The position numbers were made by a program, and so were the translations under genes. Of a stretch of DNA of 64,000 nt, positions 37,746 through 47,371 are shown piece after piece. The stretch comes from Ostreococcus lucimarinus CCE9901 (taxonomy: Eukaryota > Chlorophyta > Mamiellophyceae > Mamiellales > Bathycoccaceae). The notes under the pieces were generated by a model, which searched no databases, was not told where the DNA came from, and worked only from the letters and a program-made list of their open reading frames with translations. The stretch's first letter is position 1; every line of letters begins with the position of its first letter. The stretch is from positions 626,501-690,500 of the forward strand of contig NC_009362.1 in the NCBI RefSeq assembly GCF_000092065.1, written 5' to 3'.

Positions 37746-39420
37746 ATTCGCAATGAAATCCGTACGGTACGCGCATTGGAATATGCACGACGCACTGCGT
37801 CGTGAGTTCGTCGCCCGAGGCGTCTAAAATTAATAACTCTGCTCGAGGCTCTTCACCGTCGACGTCGAGGTGTGTCAACACGAGCAAATAACCGTCGTCT
37901 TCGCGCGCGGCATCTTTCGAAGGAACGAAAATAATGTCACCACACGTGACACCTTCACCTAATTCGTATCGAGTCGTCACTCCTGACTGTAGGTCGTGCT
38001 TGAGTACGGCGTCGAACAGAGGAATGTCCATGCGCGACTTTGGTTCGGTGCCCAATTTGTACGCCACCGAGTACGCGAAGCGGTACTTTAAGCCAGTGTA
38101 CTTGCGGTTAATACACGGAAAGTCGGAAGTCTGTTCGCATAGGCGCTTGCTCGATATTATCGCGTTAGCGTCGGTGTCGATTTGCCATCTCCACAACGCC
38201 GCAACGTCGCGACCGGCGTTCACTGGATTCTTCGCCGGCGTTGAACGCGGCACGTTCGACTCTTGGCACATCCCCAACGCGTTCGTTTCGTCGGCTTTGC
38301 ACACATCCAACGTCAGAATATTTCCTTCTTCGTACGCGTTCACGACGTGATACGCAAAGCACGTCTCGCCAGTGTCAATCCAAAACGGCCCTTCCTCACC
38401 TCTTCGTGGGAGATATCCGATACGCAACGTGCATTCTCTTTCAAAGCTAAACGGCAGTCCGCCTTCGATGACGCGCGGCAAGTTGAAGATCAACGGCCCA
38501 TCGATCAGCACCGTCTTTGTCGGCGTGATGGCGACGTCGTGTTGCATCGAGGGTCGAGGCACTTTAAATTGCCGCCGGTGCGTGCGTTTCCCCGTCTCGC
38601 CGTCGATCACGCCAACCGTGATCGTCGTCTGCCCATCCTGCTCGCCGCTCAGCGCCACGAGATTGTACCCGATGTAAATTAACTCGTCCGTCATCGGGCA
38701 CGTCTTCGAATGCGCGGTGAAATTGTCCAGCCAATAATCCATCGTGCCAAACGTCTGATTGAAATCGCACAGCCCTTTCGTGCGCAGCGTCGGCTCTAAC
38801 GCGATCTCGTACGGCGAACCGCTCTCGTACGTCGCTAACAATCGCCCCGCATGATGCGTCAATCCGTTACTACTCGTATTCTTGGACTGAATGACGAAGA
38901 ACGCCGAATCCGGCTGCCGAACGTCCAAGGTCATCTTTTCCAACAACCTCGGCAGCAAGTACCGCCAAATCGGATTTATATCCCGGAGCCCCGTGTACAG
39001 CGCCGCGTTCGCCTTTTCTTCTCGCTCGAAACCGCGCGTGCGCACGTACCGCCTTGTATACTCCGCTCGTTCGCCCTCGCCGCGCAAACGAATCGCGTGC
39101 ACCATGCCGTCGCCGTCGAACCAGTGATACCGATTCGTCCCGAGCGCCGGTCGAAATCGCGCGTTCGGGCCGTTCCGCAGGTACAACCCGTCCAAATCGT
39201 CCGGCAACCGCCCGCGCGCGACGACGCACGCGACGGGCGTCTCGAGCTCGCCCTCCACCGGCGCGAAGTTCCCAGATAACGCCGGGTTCGTCGTCGCGTC
39301 GTCGTCGAGCCACCGCGGCGCGCGCGAGATCGCGCGCGCGCGCGTCCCGGACGCATCGCTCGACCGCTCGCGCCGCGCGTCGACGCCCGCGGCGGCGCGC
39401 GAGACGCACAGCGCGCGCAT
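37711..39420 (-). CDS. Carotenoid cleavage dioxygenase family enzyme
   Basis: 569 residues from the ATG at 39420. RNGPNARFRP and WFDGDGMVHA are the family N-terminal blocks. Four iron-binding histidines are placed in TAHSK (H237), QHDVAIT (H294), YHVVNAYEEG (H358) and GFHCEYVP (H556). These non-heme iron enzymes cleave carotenoids or related polyenes to apocarotenoids. The absence of a clear transit peptide would fit a cytosolic enzyme of the CCD1/LSD type, but targeting is not settled. The frame continues to 40014, antisense to the CWC15 gene; the coding start must lie at or near 39420. The 3' end overlaps the 5' end of the ABCC-like frame (37711-37745). Substrate unknown. Confidence 0.88.
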   Translation of the reverse strand: MRALCVSRAAAGVDARRERSSDASGTRARAISRAPRWLDDDATTNPALSGNFAPVEGELETPVACVVARGRLPDDLDGLYLRNGPNARFRPALGTNRYHWFDGDGMVHAIRLRGEGERAEYTRRYVRTRGFEREEKANAALYTGLRDINPIWRYLLPRLLEKMTLDVRQPDSAFFVIQSKNTSSNGLTHHAGRLLATYESGSPYEIALEPTLRTKGLCDFNQTFGTMDYWLDNFTAHSKTCPMTDELIYIGYNLVALSGEQDGQTTITVGVIDGETGKRTHRRQFKVPRPSMQHDVAITPTKTVLIDGPLIFNLPRVIEGGLPFSFERECTLRIGYLPRRGEEGPFWIDTGETCFAYHVVNAYEEGNILTLDVCKADETNALGMCQESNVPRSTPAKNPVNAGRDVAALWRWQIDTDANAIISSKRLCEQTSDFPCINRKYTGLKYRFAYSVAYKLGTEPKSRMDIPLFDAVLKHDLQSGVTTRYELGEGVTCGDIIFVPSKDAAREDDGYLLVLTHLDVDGEEPRAELLILDASGDELTTQCVVHIPMRVPYGFHCEYVPGPLPDWPL

Positions 39421-39469
39421 CGCGAACGCGAGGACGAATTCGACGCTCGACGCGTCACTCACTGACGCG
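39421..39469. promoter_or_regulatory. 49-nt divergent promoter, carotenoid dioxygenase / CWC15
   Basis: The start codons of two oppositely oriented genes are separated by 49 nt only, among the shortest in the window. It contains CACTCACTGACGCG but no recognised core motif. If both starts are right, transcription-factor sites must overlap the coding regions. Confidence 0.5.
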
Positions 39470-40322
39470 ATGACGACCGCGCACCGACCGACGTGGGCGC
39501 CGGCGAAGGGAAAGGAACACCAAGGCGGCGCGCGCCTGTTCGGACCGAGCGCCAAGCACAGCAAACTCGACGCGAATGGATTCATGACGCTGAAGACGAG
39601 ACACGAATCGCAATCGGGCGCGGACGCGCTGCTCGCGCGGGATTTGCGCGCTGAGCTCGAGGAAAAGGAACGACGGGCGAAAGGAAAGGGCGCGATCGCG
39701 GGCGCGGACGTGAAGGAGACGATCGCGGCGCTGGGGAGCGGGGCGAGCGATGATGGTGGACGGTTTCGAACGCGAGCGGAGGACGCGGACGACGACGCGA
39801 GCGCGAGCGGGAGCGACGACGAGAGCGATTCGGGGAGCGATGATGAGAGCGATGGTGCGTGTGCGATGTTTTCGTCTCTCGCGAACGATGGCGCGGCGCG
39901 CGATGCGATGCGAGACGCGAGACGCGAGACGCGAGACGCGAGACCCGACGACGCGAGGCGACGGCTGACTAACCCTACCACGCTCTCGATTCGCAGACGA
40001 CGACACGGCCGCACTCTTGGCCGAGCTCGAGCGCATCAAGAGCGAACGCGCGGAAGAAGCGCGTTTGAAAGCCGAGGCCGAGGCGTCGGAGGCTTTCGAG
40101 CGACAAAAAGACGAATTAGCGACGGGGAACCCGTTATTGGACCTCGCGACTGGCGGCGCCGGCGCGAGCGCGGGCGGCGACTTTAGGACGAAACGGCGCT
40201 GGGACGACGACGTCGTGTTCCGCAACCAAGCGCGCGACGAGCCCAAGGTTGGGAAGCGTTTCATCAACGACACCATTCGAAGCGATTTCCACAAGAGGTT
40301 TTTGAACAAGTACATCAAGTAG
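39470..40322 (+). CDS. Spliceosome-associated protein CWC15 (spliced)
   Basis: Proposed join 39470-39854 and 39997-40322, 236 residues. Exon 1 starts [14 protein letters not shown] and ends in an acidic Ser/Asp tract. Exon 2 starts with [20 protein letters not shown], then [21 protein letters not shown] and a C-terminal [17 protein letters not shown] followed by KYIK, which together identify CWC15/AD-002. CWC15 is a component of the NineTeen/Prp19 complex and activated spliceosome. Length agrees with the human protein. Intron placement recovers the family sequence through the acidic-to-coil transition. Confidence 0.93.
39855..39996 (+). other. Intron of CWC15 gene
   Basis: 142 nt. Donor GTGCGTGT, CTGAC at 39965-39969, acceptor AG at 39995-39996, phase 1. 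Joins SD to DDTAALL. The intron carries three consecutive GAGACGC-type repeats at about 39910-39945. Confidence 0.9.
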
Positions 40323-40477
40323 CCCGCCGCGAAAAATGATTTTTATCTCACGACGACGATGACGACGATGACGTGAAGATGACGTGAAGGTCGACGCCGT
40401 GCGCGCCGCACTCCGCGACTCGCTCGCGCGGACGACGATCGACCGACCCACGCGCACGCGCACACGTCTTAAAAACC

Positions 40478-41545
40478 ATGCGAACCGCGATGATGCACGC
40501 CGTGCGCGCGTACGCCCGCCCCGCGTCCGCGAGCCGCCGACCAACCCTCGGTCGCCAATCCATCGCCGCGCCGCGTCGTGGTTTCACCGTCTCCGCGCGC
40601 GCTTCGGATAAGACGGTGGAGAAGGGCGATGCCGTCGCGATTCACTACGTCGGCACGCTCGAGGACGGCACGACGTTCGACAGCTCGAGAGAACGAAACG
40701 AACCGATTAAATTCACCGTCGGCAGCGGGATGATGATCCCTGGGTTCGACAAGGGCGTCCTCGGATTGGCTGTCGGTCAAAGCAAGACGATCAAATGCGC
40801 GCCCGCGGATGCGTACGGGGAGGTGCGACCGGAAAATATCCTCAGAGTGCCGAAGAAGGACGTCGTGGACGCGGTGGGTGAAGATTTCGTCAAAGTTGGC
40901 GAAAAGCTGATGGTCGGACAAGGCATGCCGGCGGAGATCATCGAGGTGACGGACAGTGAGGTGGCGCTGGACGCCAATCACCCGTTGGCCGGGAAGACGT
41001 TGAACTTTGATATCGAGCTCATGAGCTTGGACCGACTCGAGGTGAAGCACCGAGATAAGTTCAAGTGCTATTTTGACATCACCATCGGCGGCGAAGCCGC
41101 GGGGCGAGTCACTATGGAGATTCGCGGCGACGTCACGCCCAAGTGCGGGGAGAACTTCAGGCAGTTGTGCACCGGTGAGGCTGGATTCGGATACAAGGGT
41201 TCTCCGTTTCATCGCGTGATCCCGGGTTTCATGTGCCAAGGTGGGGATTTCACCAACCGCAACGGCACGGGCGGCAAGTCCATCTTCGGCAACAAGTTTG
41301 AAGACGAAAACTTCACCTTGAAGCACACGGGACCGGGGATTTTGTCCATGGCGAACGCCGGACCGAACACGAACGGCTCGCAGTTTTTCTTGTGCACGGC
41401 TGAAACCGCTTGGTTGGACGGTAAGCACACCGTCTTCGGCTCCGTCATCGACGGCATGGACGTCGTTAAGAAGGTTGAAGCCGTTGGCTCGCAATCCGGC
41501 GCCACGTCCGCGGAAGTTCTCATCGCCGATTGCGGCGAGCTTTAG
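40478..41545 (+). CDS. Dual-family immunophilin: SlyD-like FKBP fused to cyclophilin
   Basis: 355 residues. A basic, Ala/Arg/Ser-rich plastid- or mitochondria-type targeting peptide (~40 residues) is followed by an FKBP (about 45-185). Its [23 protein letters not shown] and the inserted [20 protein letters not shown] segment are SlyD-like (IF domain). A cyclophilin of nearly canonical CypA sequence fills 190-355. It keeps [26 protein letters not shown] and AWLDGKH, including all catalytic and cyclosporin-contact residues I can check. Both domains catalyse peptidyl-prolyl isomerisation; the IF domain adds chaperone function. FKBP/cyclophilin fusions are rare. Domain assignment firm, location inferred. 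Confidence 0.9.
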   Translation: MRTAMMHAVRAYARPASASRRPTLGRQSIAAPRRGFTVSARASDKTVEKGDAVAIHYVGTLEDGTTFDSSRERNEPIKFTVGSGMMIPGFDKGVLGLAVGQSKTIKCAPADAYGEVRPENILRVPKKDVVDAVGEDFVKVGEKLMVGQGMPAEIIEVTDSEVALDANHPLAGKTLNFDIELMSLDRLEVKHRDKFKCYFDITIGGEAAGRVTMEIRGDVTPKCGENFRQLCTGEAGFGYKGSPFHRVIPGFMCQGGDFTNRNGTGGKSIFGNKFEDENFTLKHTGPGILSMANAGPNTNGSQFFLCTAETAWLDGKHTVFGSVIDGMDVVKKVEAVGSQSGATSAEVLIADCGEL

Positions 41546-41659
41546 GTTTTCGAGACACAGTTACACATTTCGCCCCCATTATTCCAACCCTTAATACCGA
41601 TTATTGCATTAATTGGCCTTGGCACAGTTTTAAATTAAAATCCAACACAACTACAAGTT

Positions 41660-43420
41660 TTACGCGTCGTCGCTCGACGGCCCAGCCGCGCGCAAGTTTT
41701 CTAAATCTTTCTCGTCATCATCGCCGATGGGGGTCAACTCCACATCCCTATACTCTTCGCCGTTCGCTGGCGTCGTCTCGTGAGCATCCGCGCTCCCTCC
41801 GGCGTCGCTCGTGTTGACGGGCGACCACGCTCCGTGCGCAGGCGCGCCGCCGAACGTCGGTATCATAAAATTGTTCTCTAAATCGTCCCACCACTCGAAC
41901 AATCTTGCCTTGACGCGAAAAGCTATGGAAAGGTACCAAATCGGGTGACCATCTGCGAGTGCCCGCGCGCGCACGGCACGAGCGCGCGGCGATGGGTTGA
42001 TGAAACCCAAGCCATCGTGCGCGGTCGCGCTCATCGCCGAGCTCACCATGCCCTCTCTGTCGCTCGGGTCGTGCAAGCCGAGATGTTTCATCAACGGTAG
42101 CGTGGCGCCGCCGAGAACTAGGGTAGAAACTAAGCAAATCACCAACGTCCCGGTCTCGACCGCGCGCGATCCTTGCTCGCCTGGTCGCGTCGACGGCATG
42201 TTTACGGCCAAGGCGTATGCGACGGCGCCTCGCAAACCGCACGCCGCGTGCATGACTTGAACGTTCCGGGGAATAGGCGTCTCTCGCAGTGTGTTCGCCA
42301 AACGACTGAGTGGAAATATATTCACAGCTCGAGCCGCCATGGCGAGAGGGATGCCCGTGAGCAAAATCCCAAAATCCCACAAATGATCAAACGTCGCGAC
42401 TTGCATGCCGAGATAGGCAAACACAAAGGTTTCGGATAAAAACGCCGCCGCCTCGAACGATTTAAACACAGCAATTTGGGCCTCTTCGCCGACGTTATGG
42501 TACGAGTAATGCGCGTTGCCGATACCCGTGAAAAATATGCTCATAATTCCGCTCATGCCCACGTTTTCCGCCAAGACGTACGAAAAGTACCCCGAGATGA
42601 GCAACAGCGCAAACGTGTACGCCGTGCCGTTGTACGACGCCGCCACGTTCGGCGGCGCTTCCGCCAATCCCAAAGTCTTCAGCAACAGCGCCGTACCGAG
42701 CGCGATCGCGATCCCGATGAGCAACGATCCGATGGAAACGAGTATGAATTGCCCTATGACGGTCCAAAACGTCGAAACCGTAAACTCTTGCTCGTAAAAC
42801 TCCGCCAACGTGCGAAACAAGACCACGGCGACGGCGTCGTTCAAAACGCTTTCACCAAAAACTAAATTATACAACAAAGGCGGCGCCGAGACGTCCGCAA
42901 AAACGCTCAGCGTCGCCACGGGATCGGTGGACGAAATCAACGTCCCGTACAACAGACACTCCAACAACGGATTCGACCCGAGATGTTTCCTCGCAATCAC
43001 GCCAATCTCCACCAGCACGAACGTGCTCAGCCCGAACACGAAGCTCGAGATCACCGTCCCCACGAACGCGAACAGCGCGATGGTGAAAAAATCCGCGAAG
43101 AAATCCCGTCGCTTCAGGTTCAATCCCGCGCTGTAGATGATGATCGGCAACAACCCATAAAAGAACGCCTGCGGCGAAAATTGAAACGCCGCCACGTCCG
43201 CGCCTCGCGCCGTCTTCGCGCGCGCGACGGCGCCGAACGCGACGCCCACGATCAGCGCCGCCCCGCTCGGCTGCACCGCGCGCACGTTATACCGCTGTAT
43301 GACGTAGCTCACGACGACGCACACCATGAGCAACAGCGTCGGGACGAGCGCGCTGTACCGATCGAGCGCCTCCGCGTCGCCGTGGCTCGGCATCGGCGGC
43401 GCTCCGGGCGTCGTCGACAT
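41660..43420 (-). CDS. Na+(K+)/H+ exchanger, NHX/NHE (CPA1) family
   Basis: 586 residues from the ATG at 43420. About 11-12 transmembrane helices fill residues 20-480; the last ~100 residues form a polar, acidic tail. The ion-binding ND pair is in FGESVLNDAVAVVL, preceded by SSTDPVATLSVF and with LRGAVAYALAV near the end. FFYGLLPIIIYSAGLNL matches the amiloride-site region of endosomal NHE/NHX proteins. Likely role: exchange of Na+ or K+ for luminal H+ on endosomal, Golgi or vacuolar membranes, coupled to the V-ATPase. The same frame runs antisense far past the start to 44269, which is not coding. Divergent from the POLD3-like gene. Confidence 0.9.
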   Translation of the reverse strand: MSTTPGAPPMPSHGDAEALDRYSALVPTLLLMVCVVVSYVIQRYNVRAVQPSGAALIVGVAFGAVARAKTARGADVAAFQFSPQAFFYGLLPIIIYSAGLNLKRRDFFADFFTIALFAFVGTVISSFVFGLSTFVLVEIGVIARKHLGSNPLLECLLYGTLISSTDPVATLSVFADVSAPPLLYNLVFGESVLNDAVAVVLFRTLAEFYEQEFTVSTFWTVIGQFILVSIGSLLIGIAIALGTALLLKTLGLAEAPPNVAASYNGTAYTFALLLISGYFSYVLAENVGMSGIMSIFFTGIGNAHYSYHNVGEEAQIAVFKSFEAAAFLSETFVFAYLGMQVATFDHLWDFGILLTGIPLAMAARAVNIFPLSRLANTLRETPIPRNVQVMHAACGLRGAVAYALAVNMPSTRPGEQGSRAVETGTLVICLVSTLVLGGATLPLMKHLGLHDPSDREGMVSSAMSATAHDGLGFINPSPRARAVRARALADGHPIWYLSIAFRVKARLFEWWDDLENNFMIPTFGGAPAHGAWSPVNTSDAGGSADAHETTPANGEEYRDVELTPIGDDDEKDLENLRAAGPSSDDA

Positions 43421-43585
43421 CGACGGTCGACGAATCACGAATCCGTCTTCCCCGTCGGCGCGCGTCGCGTCGCGCGTCGCGCGATGTCGACTCGAAATCG
43501 ACGAATTCACGACGCTTCGACGGACGCGAGAAAGATTCAAACCGAACCGCAGTCTTGGGCGCGCGTCGACGCGACGCCGACGCCG

Positions 43586-44974
43586 ATGACGACGACGGCG
43601 CGCGACGACGCGCGGTGCGACGACGACGCGCGACGCGCGCGCGCGTACGTCTCGCGATGGGCCGCGCGCGACGCCGCGAGCGCGCGAGGGACGACGCCGA
43701 AAGCGATGCGCATGGCGCTCGGCGCCGTCGACGACGCGGTGTCGCACCGCGCGTTCGTCGACGCGGTGAAGACGCTGGCGCGCGAAGACGCGAAAGAAGC
43801 AAAGGATGGAACTCGCGTGCGATTGGTGTGCGAACGGACGACGACGGAGGCGAACGGGATGGGGAGGAGGGTGACGCGGCGAGTCGCGCGCGAGGCGGAG
43901 GCGGACGAACGCGTCGCGGGCGCGGTGAAGACGACGGCGAGCGGGGGGGACGAAGCGTGCGCGATGGTGTACGAAGACGAACAGAGGATAAAACGCGAGA
44001 TGTATGACGCGCCGAACGAGGAGATGAACGCGTTTCGGGAGAATAAGTACGGGACGGTGACGTGCGAGACGGCGACGAGAAACGCCGAACGCGGACGACG
44101 AGGCGCGAGCGACGCGCGAGCGGCGAACGGGACGGCGGTGAAGACGAACGGGGCGTCCAAGGCGAGCGTCGCGGGGACGCCTGCGGTGGCGACGCCGAAG
44201 GAGGGTGGGGCGACCGCCGCGGGCAGGTCGGCGGCGAAGCAAAAGGACGCGGGCGCGAAGAAGAACCATTCGTTGATGTCGATGTTCGCCAACGCGCCGA
44301 AGCCCAAGGCGAAGGCGGCGACGACGAGCGAAGCGCCGAAGCGCGCCGCGGTGGCGGAGGTGAAGAAAGAAAAGGCGCCGACGCCGAAGAAGAAGGCGCC
44401 AGCGAGCGCGGAGGCGGCGATTTTAGCCGCCGAAGAGGATGAGAGCGACGACGACGATTCGGACGACGAAATCGGCGGCGCGAAGCGCAAGCCGCGTAAA
44501 AAGCGCGCGATTACGATCGAGTCCGAAGACGAGGAGGAAGACGAGGAGGAAGACATGGAAATTGTCGACGATGAACCCGAACCCGAACCGACGCCAAAAT
44601 CGACGCCCAAGAAGACGCCCAAGTCGACGCCCAAGAAGAAGACGCCCAAGTCGACGCCCAAGAAGACGCCGCCGTCTTCCAAGCGCAAGACGCCGTCGAC
44701 GCCGATCAACGACGAAAACGACGAGAACGCGTCAGATGTCGCTCCAAGCGAACCGAACTCGCGCCCGCAATCGGCGTCGAAGAAGCACAAGAAGGAAAAG
44801 CCGCTCTCGAAAAAGGCGTTACTGGCGCGACGAATCAAGAAAACCGTCGAGGAGATGGACGAAGAGACGGGCGAGGAAATCATGAGGACGTTTTTCGTCG
44901 ACGAGTTCGACAACGAGCTCAACGAAGACGGCACTTACAAAGATCCTGATAACGTGAAGACGGCCACGGCGTGA
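43586..44974 (+). CDS. POLD3/Cdc27-like third subunit of DNA polymerase delta (tentative)
   Basis: 462 residues from the ATG at 43586; the ATG at 43484 is in frame. The N-terminal ~160 residues are a compact domain (YVSRWAARDAASARG, VYEDEQRIK, YGTVTC) that fits the winged-helix part of POLD3. A basic, Ala/Lys/Pro-rich linker contains NHSLMSMFANA (similar to PIP-like MF motifs in POLD3). Next come poly-acidic and TPKSTPKK repeats, and a conserved-looking C-terminus KKALLARRIKKTVEEMDEETGEEIMRTFFVDE, like the end of POLD3. POLD3 is the non-catalytic subunit of the replicative polymerase. Similarity is weak outside the two ends; a different nuclear Lys-rich protein is possible. Confidence 0.5.
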   Translation: MTTTARDDARCDDDARRARAYVSRWAARDAASARGTTPKAMRMALGAVDDAVSHRAFVDAVKTLAREDAKEAKDGTRVRLVCERTTTEANGMGRRVTRRVAREAEADERVAGAVKTTASGGDEACAMVYEDEQRIKREMYDAPNEEMNAFRENKYGTVTCETATRNAERGRRGASDARAANGTAVKTNGASKASVAGTPAVATPKEGGATAAGRSAAKQKDAGAKKNHSLMSMFANAPKPKAKAATTSEAPKRAAVAEVKKEKAPTPKKKAPASAEAAILAAEEDESDDDDSDDEIGGAKRKPRKKRAITIESEDEEEDEEEDMEIVDDEPEPEPTPKSTPKKTPKSTPKKKTPKSTPKKTPPSSKRKTPSTPINDENDENASDVAPSEPNSRPQSASKKHKKEKPLSKKALLARRIKKTVEEMDEETGEEIMRTFFVDEFDNELNEDGTYKDPDNVKTATA

Positions 44975-45126
44975 GCGCCGTCGACGCGAAGTAGACCGAT
45001 GAAAACACAGCGTTAAAGATTGATTCGTCTCTCGACCGTCGCGCGCACCGTTCGCGCCGAGACCGCGACCGAGCCGCGAACGGCGACATAAAGCGACGCC
45101 CGCGCGCGCGCGCGCGCGACGACGCG

Positions 45127-46143
45127 ATGGCGTCGTCGACACCGACGCCCGCGGCGCGCGCGGCGCCGCCGAAGAGCGCGTACTTTGAGAACGACGTCGA
45201 ATTCGCCGTCGACGACGCGCCCGAGACCCCGCGCGCGATGCTCGAACGACGTCCCGAGGGCGTGTACACGGTCGGGATCGCGCGTCGCGCGCGCTCGGAG
45301 CGCGACGATGGCGATGACGCTCGCGGTGCGCCCGACGTCGCCCGCGCGTTCGCGCTCGAGGACGAGGACGGGCATTACGCGCGGTTGGCGAGCGCGGCGG
45401 CGCGCGCGAGCGCGAGCGCGGCGTTGCGGCGCGTGGGGGGAGATCCACGGTGGATGGACGTGCAGACGTGCGTGGTGACGATTCTAGCGCATCGTGAACG
45501 CGCGTCGGAGACGGAGACGGAGACGGTGGACGTTTTGATTCAGCCCAGAGGAACGGACGGCGGCGGCGAATCGAACGCTCGAGAGCGCGGCGTTGGCGTG
45601 TTGATCGATCTCGATGCGGCGCGGGAGACGAGTCCGAGGCATCCGCATGAATTAAAATACTCGGCTTGGGCGCGCGAGCGCGTGCCCTTTGAGCGAAGAT
45701 TGGCGGAATGGAACGCGGCGCATCCGAACGACGCGTGCGTCGAGTACGTGATGACGCGCAAAGTGAAACCAGAGGGATCGAACGAGTGGGAGCACGAGTG
45801 TTTGGAAGGTTTGACGACGAACTTCGCGACTTTGAAGATGGATGAGAAGCGAGAGACGCTCTACGCCGCTCGAGACGAAGTGCTCGAAGGTTTAGCCATG
45901 GGACTGCTGAAGAGTTGCGTCGATGCGACGGACGCGGGACGCGGCGCGTACGTCAGCGAATTGCTCGCGAACGCGTTTGCGGCGACATTTTTGACGAACG
46001 CACTCAAAGGATGCGTCGCGGTAGACTTTGTCATCGTCATCGATGGCGAGACGACGCGTCGCGTCGAGTTTCCAAAATCTCTCGATCGAGCGAAGCGAAT
46101 CGGCGCCGCGATCGATCAGCGGCGACGAGATTTCGCGGCGTGA
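45127..46143 (+). CDS. Fold-type IV aminotransferase-like protein
   Basis: 338 residues. The C-terminal half shows the class IV pyridoxal-phosphate aminotransferase layout: ECLEGLTTNFATL in place of the ExxxSN phosphate-binding region, LEGLAMGLLKSC, ELLANAFAATFLTNALKGCVAV. In active enzymes a lysine in the centre binds pyridoxal phosphate; here the alignment is too loose to confirm one. The N-terminal half is alanine- and arginine-rich and varied. Plants have similar D-amino-acid-aminotransferase-like proteins of uncertain activity. Convergent with the delta-CA gene. Confidence 0.5.
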   Translation: MASSTPTPAARAAPPKSAYFENDVEFAVDDAPETPRAMLERRPEGVYTVGIARRARSERDDGDDARGAPDVARAFALEDEDGHYARLASAAARASASAALRRVGGDPRWMDVQTCVVTILAHRERASETETETVDVLIQPRGTDGGGESNARERGVGVLIDLDAARETSPRHPHELKYSAWARERVPFERRLAEWNAAHPNDACVEYVMTRKVKPEGSNEWEHECLEGLTTNFATLKMDEKRETLYAARDEVLEGLAMGLLKSCVDATDAGRGAYVSELLANAFAATFLTNALKGCVAVDFVIVIDGETTRRVEFPKSLDRAKRIGAAIDQRRRDFAA

Positions 46144-46304
46144 GGAGATGGAAACGGAAGCCCTTACGGTTTAGAGCGCCCTTACGATTAGAGTGTAGAC
46201 TACTTTTAGCGAATAGCGAACGGATAGCGAATGAGTTGTGAAGAAAAGAATGCATGTGTTGATTGAAACGTTGAAACTCGGCGCGCCTCAGCGCTCGACT
46301 CGAT

Positions 46305-47198
46305 TCAGTAAAACGTCGAAGAAAGGCTAAGGGCCGAAGCAGTCAAGGAACTCGGCACGAGCTGACGCGCCGCGTGCGCCTTTAAGTCGTCTGACAGTCC
46401 GTTATCTTTCATCACGCGGCACATCTCATCGAGAGATCGAGCGCTCACTCGATGACACTCTCGATCGACGTGCCAAATTACGAGGAAAGGCGAACATCGA
46501 TCGACATTATCGTACTTGTCGCCAGTCGTACTGCCGACATAACGAACTGCGTCCGAGACCAACGTCGTATTCCACGAGACAAACAAGTCAGCGACGTCGT
46601 CCGAGGGATTATTCGTGATTTTGAAGACTTGCGCGCGAACAACCACATACGGGTTGTTTTGCGTCGCGAACGCTCCAGACAAACCATCCGAGACGCCCGT
46701 CCGTGCGGCGCCCGTCGAGTACACCCAATGCAATTCAATCGTGTCACCAACTGCGACGTCTTGGCAAAATGAGAACGCGTACCGAGCATCCGATACATCG
46801 TCGCCGTTCGTCGCGACGACGCGAGCCGTGCCCGTCGCGTCGCTCGCGTCGTCGCACGCGAATCCGGACTCGCTCGCGTTCGGCGTCGAAAACTCGCCTT
46901 GACTCCGGTGCTCCGCGGGCGAGTGGTAGTGCACATTCGCCAGCGTCATCAACGAAACGTTTCTCAAAATCGCATTGGTCGGCAAAATGCTCGCACCGCT
47001 CGCGAGCGCACCTTCGCTCACGTCCGCGGGCGATTGCGTCCCGGCGTCGGAGCAGGCAACGAACGCGGCGCGCGCCCCCGTCTCGTCATCACCCGGGCCG
47101 AACCACTCGTCCCGTAACACCGGATACGTCACAGCGATCGTGATTGCCGCGCCGATGATAATGCCGGTGAACACCGTGCAGCACGTCCGTCCGCACAT
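46305..47198 (-). CDS. Delta-class carbonic anhydrase
   Basis: 297 residues from the ATG at 47198 (frame open to 47273). MCGRTCCTVFTGIIIGAAITIAV is a signal-anchor or cleavable hydrophobic leader. The conserved delta-CA zinc region is NVHYHSPAEHRSQGEF, followed by the Cys-containing blocks FACDD and FSFCQDV, WVYSTGAA, then YVGSTTG and SPFLVIWHVDRECHRVSA, SLDEMCRVMK and RQLVPSSLTA, the diagnostic C-terminal half. Delta-CAs, first known from Thalassiosira TWCA1, interconvert CO2 and bicarbonate and can use cobalt or zinc. External or luminal location likely from the leader. Supports inorganic carbon supply. Confidence 0.9.
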   Translation of the reverse strand: MCGRTCCTVFTGIIIGAAITIAVTYPVLRDEWFGPGDDETGARAAFVACSDAGTQSPADVSEGALASGASILPTNAILRNVSLMTLANVHYHSPAEHRSQGEFSTPNASESGFACDDASDATGTARVVATNGDDVSDARYAFSFCQDVAVGDTIELHWVYSTGAARTGVSDGLSGAFATQNNPYVVVRAQVFKITNNPSDDVADLFVSWNTTLVSDAVRYVGSTTGDKYDNVDRCSPFLVIWHVDRECHRVSARSLDEMCRVMKDNGLSDDLKAHAARQLVPSSLTASALSLSSTFY

Positions 47199-47371
47199 GA
47201 CGAAAATCTGAATCGTCACACAATGGCGCGCGCGGCGCGTGACGCCGTCGCCTGAAATCGGGCCGAAATTCATTCGAACGAATCGAGCCGTCCAAAGGTC
47301 GAAAAAAGCAGCCTCTATATGCTAGTTTGGTGCTCTTACCCCGTTTTCTCTAGCCTCTAGCGAACGCTTCT

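Noticed and set aside
39421-40014. Upstream extension of the carotenoid dioxygenase frame
   Set aside because: It is antisense to both exons of CWC15 and shows no homology.
43421-44269. Upstream extension of the NHX frame
   Set aside because: The extra 283 residues are Arg-rich and antisense to the POLD3-like gene; the family N-terminus begins at 43420.
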